NCBI GenBank assembly: GCA_038231255.1
Contig: JBBRLR010000017.1
Location: 1-64,000 of the forward strand
Origin: JALYUS01 sp038231255
Lineage (GTDB): Bacteria > Chloroflexota > Chloroflexia > Thermomicrobiales > JALYUS01
Length of the DNA: 64,000 nucleotides
Reading direction: 5' to 3'
A program made the translations under genes and the position numbers. Positions 44,938-51,442 of the stretch are shown piece by piece (position 1 is the first letter of the stretch; every line of letters starts with the position of its first letter). The notes under the pieces were generated by a model, which did no database searches, was not told where the DNA came from, and saw only the letters and a list, made by a program, of their open reading frames with translations.

Positions 44938-45102
44938 GCCATCGAGCGTCTCACCCGGCCATTGAGCCGATACCACGCCTCCGAGCGTCCTAAACGGCCC
45001 TGAGCCGGCATCGTGCCATCGAGCACTACATCGCGCCATGGCGCGCCCGCAACGCCCCTGAGGCCATAACGAGGCCACCGAGCCACGTCCCCGCCACCGA
45101 GC
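44938..45102. repeat. Iteron-like array: nine degenerate repeats of about 19.5 bp
   Basis: A GCC-NNN-GAGC core recurs at 44938, 44958, 44977, 44997, 45015, 45035, 45054, 45074 and 45093. The steps are 20, 19, 20, 18, 20, 19, 20 and 19 nt. Best copies read GCCATCGAGC, GCCATTGAGC and GCCACCGAGC; copies 4, 6 and 7 are less perfect. The array lies upstream of the primase-polymerase gene. Direct repeats at about two helical turns beside a replication gene suggest a replication origin or partition site. Confidence 0.75.
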
Positions 45103-45137
45103 GGCACGGTCCGTTATGCCCACAGGAGCTTGAGAAC

Positions 45138-45257
45138 ATGCCCAAGACCACCCTGCCCCTCAGCGTCCGGCGCGAACTCTGGGCGCGCATCTGGCAACAA
45201 CTGCTGCAACCACCGACGACAGCCGAGCGAGCGAACGGAAACCGCGAGGCGCACTAG
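45138..45257 (+). CDS. Very small protein (39 residues) after the iteron array
   Basis: AGGAG lies 10 nt before an ATG that opens MPKTTLPLSVRRELWARIWQ and ends REAH at a TAG at 45255. It is a basic amphipathic helix with a short tail. It resembles small unnamed proteins I associate with similar elements, but no family name is known to me. Confidence 0.5.
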   Translation: MPKTTLPLSVRRELWARIWQQLLQPPTTAERANGNREAH

Positions 45258-45503
45258 CCGCCCACCTGGAGTGCGTCCGGGTGCGGGGCGGCATGATGTG
45301 CGGTGGCTACTCGCATTCTACCATTCTTCGCACCCGGCGTCTCCCGAAAGAGCGATGGAGATGACTACCGAGCCAAGATGCACACGAGGTCTGGCGGGCG
45401 ACGCGTCGTCCGCTCCGAACTCAATCACGTCCCCGACCGATGGGTCGGCGAGGATCATCGCATTGAACGCGTCGGCTACGAGGCATCGAGAAAGGGGGGA
45501 GCG

Positions 45504-46739
45504 GTGAGCGCACCATCTCTTTCCTCCGCCCTGTCCCTCGCCGAACAAGGTCTCGCCGTCTTCCCGGTAAGCCGCGAACGCACGCCGCTAATCACAGGGT
45601 GGCCAACAAAGGCGGCGACTACGCCGGACGCGGTCGAGCGCCTGTGGCACGGCTTTCCTCACGCGCCATGCGTCGGCGTGGCCTGCGGGCTCTCCGACGT
45701 CGTCGTCATCGACCGCGACCCCCGCAACGGCGGCGACGATACGTGGGGGCGCCTGCTCCTGGAACATGGCGACGACTGGCTGCGCTCGGCGACCGTCGCC
45801 ACTCCGCGCGGCGGCGAGCACGTTTACCTGACGGCGCAGGGGCGGCGATTCCGCAGCGGGACACACGCGCTCGGCCCCGGCGTGGATGTGAAGGCTGTCG
45901 GCGGCTATGTCGTCGCGCCCGAATCTACCGGCGAACATGGCACGTATCGCTGGATGGACGGCTACGGCATCGCGGAGCGCGCGCTCTTGCCCGTCCCCGC
46001 CTCCCTCGCGGCCATCCTACCGGCGTACCAGGCAGGGGGCGATTCCGGGGTGCGGCACCGGGATGAACACCAGAGAGATATATCTTCTGGTGTTCATCCT
46101 CTGCTGTCCCTCCGGCATGCCCACTGGACGCCCAACCGGATCAAGACCATCGACGCCGATCCCGCGTTCGCCCTCGCCGCGGCACATTGGCTGGGGATGC
46201 CGCCCAACCGCGAGTTGGGGCAATCGTTCCACTGCGTCCTCCCCGGCCACTCGGAAGAGCGTCCGTCGGCATCCTTCGGGAGGAATGACAGCGGCTTCTA
46301 CTACTACCATGACTTCCACGCACGCAATGCAGATCTGTACCTCCTCACTTTCGCGGAGGTCTACCACGCGCAGGTCACGGGCCGCATCGCGAAGTTGTCG
46401 GGGCCGCTGCACGCCGTCTGGAAGATGCGGCTGCTTTACGATCTCGGCCTGCTTGATCCCGTGGATATATCCCTGCCGCCGCTCCCGGCGAACGCGTACG
46501 CGGCTACCCGCGCGGTGTACGAGGGGTTCCGACTGCTCGTCGGCCTCCGCTGGCGGGTGTATCCCGACCGGGAACCGGTGACGTTCACCTACCCATTCGT
46601 CATGGGATGGTGCGGCATCTCGGAGAGCAGCGTGCGGCGGGGCGTCCGGATGCTCGTCGCGACCGGCGTCATCGCGAAGGTGGGCACGGTCGCATTCGCG
46701 GGTCGCACTGCCCCGCTCTTCATGCCGGGCGAGCGGTAG
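45504..46739 (+). CDS. Bifunctional DNA primase/polymerase (prim-pol) family protein
   Basis: 411 residues from a GTG preceded by AAAGGGGGGAG; a longer in-frame reading to 45303 lacks this. The archaeal-eukaryotic-primase domain (about 5-175) shows VVVIDRDPRNGG with the metal-binding Asp 70/72, the catalytic His in GGEHVYL (about 106), and DVKAVGGYVVAPES. After a linker, SFHCVLPGHSEERPSASF (about 241-258) looks like a partial zinc-binding primase motif, and the C-terminus ends in a winged helix (GWCGISESSVRRGVRMLVA). It probably starts replication of the element. Confidence 0.87.
   Translation: MSAPSLSSALSLAEQGLAVFPVSRERTPLITGWPTKAATTPDAVERLWHGFPHAPCVGVACGLSDVVVIDRDPRNGGDDTWGRLLLEHGDDWLRSATVATPRGGEHVYLTAQGRRFRSGTHALGPGVDVKAVGGYVVAPESTGEHGTYRWMDGYGIAERALLPVPASLAAILPAYQAGGDSGVRHRDEHQRDISSGVHPLLSLRHAHWTPNRIKTIDADPAFALAAAHWLGMPPNRELGQSFHCVLPGHSEERPSASFGRNDSGFYYYHDFHARNADLYLLTFAEVYHAQVTGRIAKLSGPLHAVWKMRLLYDLGLLDPVDISLPPLPANAYAATRAVYEGFRLLVGLRWRVYPDREPVTFTYPFVMGWCGISESSVRRGVRMLVATGVIAKVGTVAFAGRTAPLFMPGER
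46061..46099. repeat. Perfect 14-bp inverted repeat inside the prim-pol gene
   Basis: GGATGAACACCAGA (46061-46074) and its exact complement (46086-46099) flank an 11-nt AT-rich loop. It encodes part of the linker between the primase domain and the C-terminal half (about residues 187-199). Confidence 0.9.
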
Positions 46740-46818
46740 GGGGCGAGGCGTGGGGTGCATCTCGACGGGGTTGTCGAGGGCACGACACCGGCCCGCAGTT
46801 TGTATCAAGGAGTTTGTG

Positions 46819-47079
46819 GTGGCCGCACCGAAACGTACCAAAGTCGAACGCGAGCGCGCCCTCCGCTCGTTCGCGGAACTCGGCTACCAGCAGGGCGCGC
46901 TCGTCGCTTTGCAAGGGCCGAGCGGCACCGGGCGGGGATGGGAGACGGCGCGGTGCAACATCTACGCGAATCGCGTCGTCACCGCCGTGTTTAGCGTCCA
47001 CCAGCGCGGCGATGAAAGCGATCACGACTATGTACTGCGGATTCAGGCAACGATCACACAACCAATGGAGGAAGTCTGA
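46819..47079 (+). CDS. Small hypothetical protein
   Basis: 86 residues from a GTG at 46819, with AAGGAG 6 nt upstream. It is basic at the start (APKRTKVERERALRSF) and has a beta-rich second half (VVTAVFSVHQ...YVLRIQATI). No family is recognised. Its stop overlaps the next start (TGATG), so it belongs to the operon running from the prim-pol gene. Confidence 0.6.
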   Translation: MAAPKRTKVERERALRSFAELGYQQGALVALQGPSGTGRGWETARCNIYANRVVTAVFSVHQRGDESDHDYVLRIQATITQPMEEV

Positions 47080-47393
47080 TGCCCTACAAAGACCCTTTAG
47101 CGGCCCGCGAATATCAGCGACAGCGCAAGCGCATCGAACGCGTCGGCGGAGGTACAACCCATGTACAACCCGTTCTCATCGCATTCAGATTGAGGACAGC
47201 CCACGACGTGCTCGCCCTCTTGGAGGAGCAGATCGGCGCGGTGCGCGCGGAAACGCTCGCGACGACGCTGGAGAAGGCTCGTACTATCGGCTTCCTCGCG
47301 GGCGTCGCGCTCCGGGCAATCGAGACTGGCGATCTCGCCGCGCGCATGGAAATTATCGAAGGCGAGATGAAACAACGAAAGAGGTTGGCATGA
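47079..47393 (+). CDS. Hypothetical protein, phage/plasmid style
   Basis: 104 residues; GGAGG before the ATG and a 1-nt overlap with the gene before. The opening MPYKDPLAAREYQRQRKRIE is a common start among small phage and element proteins, followed by a long helix region (ALLEEQIGAVRAETLATTLE) that may form a coiled coil. Function unknown. It overlaps the next gene by ATGA. Confidence 0.65.
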   Translation: MPYKDPLAAREYQRQRKRIERVGGGTTHVQPVLIAFRLRTAHDVLALLEEQIGAVRAETLATTLEKARTIGFLAGVALRAIETGDLAARMEIIEGEMKQRKRLA

Positions 47394-47974
47394 AGAACAA
47401 GGCCCTCCACCGATATAACGACCGGCTCTCGCCCAACGAGCGGTTCCGGCTCGCCCTCGCCGCTTTGGGGCGCGAGGACGAGGCCGAGGTCGTGCTCCTG
47501 CACCGGACCTGCCCGACGGCGGCCTACACGATGCCCGACCACGCCTTCTCCGGCCAGTGGCGCGCCTCCGCCGACGCGGCGACGAACTTCGCCCTGATGT
47601 GGTATGCCGTGCATCTGCGACTGATAGAGGCGCAGTGGATGCGGGCGGCGCGGACTGATGCCGCCCGGCGCGGCCTGACCGAGGCGACGGAGGACGAGAT
47701 CACCGCCGTGCTCGTCGAGCGCAGCCGGGAGTTGCGCGGTGTCCACGCCGGCCTGCTGCTCTTCTGCGAGCGGGCGCGTCTCGACTGGCGGGCGCTGCTG
47801 GCGTGGTGGCCGCCGGTGATCGCGGAGATCGAGAAGATGCGGGCGGTGCTCGATGGGGAGATGGACGAGGGGATCGAGTTGGTCGCCGAGGGCGTCTGTC
47901 GCTCCCTCACTGCGTGCTGGCCCGCGCTCACGGATGATGCATCGGGGGATGCCGGGAAGGGCGAGCAGCCGTGA
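47390..47974 (+). CDS. Paralogous protein A of a three-gene array (unknown function)
   Basis: 194 residues, coupled to the gene before by ATGA. The family core is LSPNERFRLALAALGREDEA, then LLHRTCPTAAYTMPD, ending in a helical part with LDWRALLAWWPPVIAEIEKM. The next two genes share all three blocks. The proteins are soluble and probably all-helical. I recall similar proteins of unknown function in this phylum but know no name. Confidence 0.7.
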   Translation: MKNKALHRYNDRLSPNERFRLALAALGREDEAEVVLLHRTCPTAAYTMPDHAFSGQWRASADAATNFALMWYAVHLRLIEAQWMRAARTDAARRGLTEATEDEITAVLVERSRELRGVHAGLLLFCERARLDWRALLAWWPPVIAEIEKMRAVLDGEMDEGIELVAEGVCRSLTACWPALTDDASGDAGKGEQP

Positions 47975-48591
47975 TGAAGGACACCCTCCGCAAGTATGAC
48001 GCCGTGCTCACCGCCGACGAGCGCTTCCGCCTCGCGCTCGCGGCGATGGCCCGCGACGATGCGACCGAGATTCATCGCCTGCACGACACCTGCCCGCGCC
48101 ACACCTACACGATGACGGATACGGACTTCACGGATCGTTTCCGCAAGTCGTGGACTGTCGCGGCGCATTTCACCGTCGCGTGGCTGTGGAGTCACAAACA
48201 GTATGTCGAAGCGCTCTGGCTCTTGGCGTTCCATGATCGAGGGGTGGCGAAGGGATACACCATGCGGACGAAGAATGAGGACTTTGACCTGCTCATCCAA
48301 CGCGGGGCAGAACTGAAGGGAACCTACGTGGGCTTGCTGCGGTTCTGCACAGCCGCGCGGCTCGATTGGCGGGAACTCCTGCAATGGTGGCCACCGATCA
48401 TCGAAGAGGTCGAGAGCGTGCGGTGGTTGCTCGATGAAGAGGTAATCGAGTGCTCGGAGGAATTAGCGGCGATGGTTTATCGGCTGCTCGCGTCCGCATG
48501 GCCGGTACCGCTCGATGCTATGGCCGGGGGAGGGGACAGATATGAAGGTGAGCATACTGCGAAAGCACTACCCCGCCCTGACGCCCGATGA
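47974..48591 (+). CDS. Paralogous protein B of the three-gene array
   Basis: 205 residues; its ATG overlaps the stop of paralogue A (TGATG). Shared blocks: LTADERFRLALAAMARDDAT, LHDTCPRHTYTMTD and LDWRELLQWWPPIIEEVESV. The middle part is divergent. The last about 20 residues overlap the start of paralogue C and may be less constrained. Confidence 0.7.
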   Translation: MKDTLRKYDAVLTADERFRLALAAMARDDATEIHRLHDTCPRHTYTMTDTDFTDRFRKSWTVAAHFTVAWLWSHKQYVEALWLLAFHDRGVAKGYTMRTKNEDFDLLIQRGAELKGTYVGLLRFCTAARLDWRELLQWWPPIIEEVESVRWLLDEEVIECSEELAAMVYRLLASAWPVPLDAMAGGGDRYEGEHTAKALPRPDAR

Positions 48592-49213
48592 GCGATTCCG
48601 TCTCGCCATCGCCGCCCTCGCCCGCGGCGATGATGACGACCTCACCCTGCTGCGTACCACATGCCCGAAGTGGACCTACGAGGCGACGGATGAAGCCTTC
48701 CAGGGAAAATGGGAGCAGAGCGCGCGGGTGATGCACTGCTTCTCGCACATGTGGCTCGTCACGCTCCTAAGGCTCAAGGAGGTGGAAGGCGCGCTGCTAC
48801 GGACACAGGCCGCGCTCGACTACTTCCGCGAGGGGTACCTGGCGGGGGTGAACGCGGCATGGGCAGAGGCTGGCAATGGCGAAGCGTACCTTGCGCCGGA
48901 GGATTTCGAGCGATACGGACGACGCTCGAAAGAGAAGGGGGAAACGCGGGATGCATGGGAACGGGCGTACCTGTGGCAGTGCTGCGAGGTGAAGACGATG
49001 TGGGAAGGCTTCGCGCGGTTCTGCGCGGCGGCGGGATTCGCACCGGAAACACTGCTGGCGTGGTGGAGTGCATCGGACGACTATATCGAGCCGGTGCGAT
49101 GGGTGCTCGATAGTGATCTGCCGATCGATGAGGCGGCGGCGGACGAGATGTGCCGGATGCATCTGTGGCTGTGGAATCAGCGGGAGATGATCGTCGGAAA
49201 GGTGGAGATATGA
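48542..49213 (+). CDS. Paralogous protein C of the three-gene array
   Basis: 223 residues from the ATG at 48542 (GGGGGAGGGG upstream), starting 50 nt inside paralogue B. Shared blocks: LTPDERFRLAIAALARGDDD, LLRTTCPKWTYEATD and FAPETLLAWWSASDDYIEPV. It has a longer middle insertion (about 75-140) than A and B. Function unknown. Confidence 0.7.
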   Translation: MKVSILRKHYPALTPDERFRLAIAALARGDDDDLTLLRTTCPKWTYEATDEAFQGKWEQSARVMHCFSHMWLVTLLRLKEVEGALLRTQAALDYFREGYLAGVNAAWAEAGNGEAYLAPEDFERYGRRSKEKGETRDAWERAYLWQCCEVKTMWEGFARFCAAAGFAPETLLAWWSASDDYIEPVRWVLDSDLPIDEAAADEMCRMHLWLWNQREMIVGKVEI

Positions 49214-49321
49214 AAGGGAAGGTGCGCAGGAATATCTGCATGGCGGGATGCCAGATACCGGCGGTAACATAAGCGTAGACGGTAGTAAATTCGTTCCGCT
49301 GGTGCCGATGCAGGGCGCGTA

Positions 49322-49498
49322 TCATGTCAATGCGTCCGAGCCGATGATGCGAACGATCTCGGTCGCAGACAGCGGGCCGGTCTCTTCTTCATCGTCCGGT
49401 ATGGTTAGGCGATGCCGAACACGCAATGCATCCAATCGTCGGATCAGGGCGGTACCTGTTACGTTTATCGGGGGAATTTCCGCTAGTTCCGCCAGCAC
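49322..49498 (-). CDS. Possible small protein downstream of the DinB gene
   Basis: 58 codons from a GTG at 49498 to a TGA at 49322 read VLAELAEIPPINVTGTALIR and continue to IVRIIGSDALT, a composition like a real small protein. The GTG has no ribosome site, whereas a GTG at 49535 with AAAGGAG upstream is in another frame. A frameshift or chance reading is possible. The rest of 49214-49547 shows nothing else. Confidence 0.35.
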   Translation of the reverse strand: MLAELAEIPPINVTGTALIRRLDALRVRHRLTIPDDEEETGPLSATEIVRIIGSDALT

Positions 49499-49547
49499 CG
49501 TGCTCGGTAGATACCCGGCGAATATCCTTCGCCACGCAGGTCTCCTT

Positions 49548-50096
49548 TCAGTCCGCCTGCTCCTGTCGTCGCGCCATGATCGCCGCGATCTGCCGGCGGT
49601 GATGGTCCATGTGCCAGCGCAGGAACTCCAGCCGCTGGCGCGCGTCGAGCGGGCCGGACAGGAAGTGCGGCGCGATCACCGCTTCAAGGTCGAAGGGGGC
49701 GAGTACCTCGCCGAGCGCGGCCACCACCGGCTCGCGGGCGGCGAGCGACGCGACCCAGTACGCCAGCGGGCCGTTCTTCCGCGGTGTCGCTTCCGGCGGT
49801 GCCTCCTCCCGCTCGCGCCAGGTCTCGGCGATGTTCTGCTCGATCGACTTGCCGCGATGCACCGGCTCCCCCCACCACAGCGGCTCTCCGCGCTGCAAGG
49901 CGACCGCCGCCTGCCAGATGCTGAAGACGCCCGCATGCTCCGCCAGGACGAGATGCTCGACCACCTGCGCCACGGACCACTCGTCCGGCGCGGGCTGCCA
50001 CATCGCCTGCTCCTCGGTCATGTCCGCGACATCTTCCATCACCCGCCGGCGTGCGGAAGCAACCTCCGCGATCAGGTCATCGATCCCCGTCGTCAT
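49548..50096 (-). CDS. DinB/DUF664-family protein
   Basis: 182 residues from the ATG at 50096, with AAAGGGGAG upstream. The four-helix DinB fold is shown by the stretch from MWQPAPDEWSVAQVVEHLVL with a metal-type His (about 53), and the C-terminal RWHMDHHRRQIAAIM with two further His residues. Family members include metal-dependent thiol S-transferases (bacillithiol or mycothiol linked). The name reflects damage-inducible founders; no SOS box is seen here. Confidence 0.85.
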   Translation of the reverse strand: MTTGIDDLIAEVASARRRVMEDVADMTEEQAMWQPAPDEWSVAQVVEHLVLAEHAGVFSIWQAAVALQRGEPLWWGEPVHRGKSIEQNIAETWREREEAPPEATPRKNGPLAYWVASLAAREPVVAALGEVLAPFDLEAVIAPHFLSGPLDARQRLEFLRWHMDHHRRQIAAIMARRQEQAD

Positions 50097-50374
50097 CCGC
50101 TCCCCTTTCAAGTTTGACGCTGCCTTGGCGACCAGAGTATAGCAAATCGTGCCGAAATCCCGTCACCGATACTTGCACTCGCCGGATCACGACGAGGGGG
50201 TGCATGGCGAATTGCCGTCACGCGTCCGCATTCCCAAATACGCACCCAGTCGCGATGGCAGACTGAGGCGATACCCGCAGTAAAGGGAACCGGCGCGTGC
50301 ACGATGTCGTTGTCTTCTGTGTACGGTCAATGTTCGCGCCGTGGGGCGCGACGGAAGCATCACGGAGGTGGATC

Positions 50375-51268
50375 ATGGGTGCAGACGACAGCGGCGACGA
50401 TCTGGTAGTTGGCGAGCACAACGAAGCGGAGGACGGCACCCATCTCGTCGCGACGGTCAATGACGACGGCACCTACGGCGATGACTACGTCTTCCAGGCG
50501 TCCGTCACCCCCCTTGTCGGCCATACGGTAGATGGCCTGCGGGGTATCAGTCGTGGGCTTGGCAACGGCGTCTTCGGCACAACCGGGTCTGGCGGCGCGG
50601 GCGTCCTCGGTCGCGTGGACGGCACCGCCGGGGCGGGGGTGCGCGGCGAGAACCTCACGGGGGCGGCGGTGCTCGGCGTCTCCGCACCGACAGACCCCGC
50701 GCAGCCGCTCGGCGTCGGCGTGCGCGGACTGGCGCAAGACCCGGCCAATAAAGGGCTCCAAGGGGTCGGCGTCGAGGGCAGGTCGCAGAACGGGATAGGG
50801 GTGCGGGGTATCTCCGACGGCACCGAGACCGGCGCGGTCGGCGTGTTGGGAATTGCGGACGCGATCGCCGACATTGGGGTTGGCGGCACGTCGAATGACG
50901 GGATTGGAGTCAGGGGCCGTTCGACGAACGGCACGGGCGTCGATGCTCACTCGGACACCGACGACGCATTGGTGGCGACCTCGGTGCGCGGGCGCGGCGG
51001 GGTATTCCAATCGGGGAAGGGGGCGAAAGCACCGATTGGACTGGCAAGCGCGGGCGGAATTGCGCAGGCGCGGTTGGTGCCATCCGTGGACGGGGTGCTG
51101 CCCGTCGCGGGGAAGTTGGGTGACCTGTACGCCATCGTGTCGAATGTCGCGACCAGGGAGCACGGCGGGGTACTCCTGTTCCTCTGCGTGCAGGAGGGGA
51201 CGCCGCCGATGTGGCAGCGGGTGCAACTCGACCCGACTCCGCAACCGGGCGGCACGGCGATCCCCTAA
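50375..51268 (+). CDS. Gly-rich repeat protein, beta-helix-like
   Basis: 297 residues from the ATG at 50375 (GGAGGTG upstream). The middle (about 60-210) is made of short imperfect repeats of the form G-V-x-V-R-G-x-S, for example GVGVEGRSQNGIGVRGIS and GIGVRGRSTNGTGV, which suggests a beta-helix or fibre. A C-terminal domain (DGVLPVAGKLGDLYAIVSN) follows. Similar repeats occur in phage tail-fibre-like and surface proteins. No signal peptide is visible. It is convergent with the kinase gene. Confidence 0.65.
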   Translation: MGADDSGDDLVVGEHNEAEDGTHLVATVNDDGTYGDDYVFQASVTPLVGHTVDGLRGISRGLGNGVFGTTGSGGAGVLGRVDGTAGAGVRGENLTGAAVLGVSAPTDPAQPLGVGVRGLAQDPANKGLQGVGVEGRSQNGIGVRGISDGTETGAVGVLGIADAIADIGVGGTSNDGIGVRGRSTNGTGVDAHSDTDDALVATSVRGRGGVFQSGKGAKAPIGLASAGGIAQARLVPSVDGVLPVAGKLGDLYAIVSNVATREHGGVLLFLCVQEGTPPMWQRVQLDPTPQPGGTAIP

Positions 51269-51442
51269 TTAGTCGGCCCATTGTGACCGCGAACCGTAGC
51301 GCACGACGCTGCGGGCGCGGTCGCTGTCCAGTACGCCAACCTCATCCGGTTCTTGCAAGTGCGAACGCGCCGCGTCCACCGTTCATCGTGCGATAGACAC
51401 AAGCACGCGCGGTGAGGCGGGAATCCCGAGAGAGCGATGCCG

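Noticed and set aside
44938..45102. CRISPR array
   Set aside because: Repeats are only about 10 nt with about 9-nt gaps and are degenerate; there are no cas genes in the window.
44853..45123. Minus-strand frames across the iteron array
   Set aside because: The repeat period (alternating 19 and 20 nt) is not a multiple of three, there is no good ribosome site, and the Trp/Arg-rich translation looks like chance.
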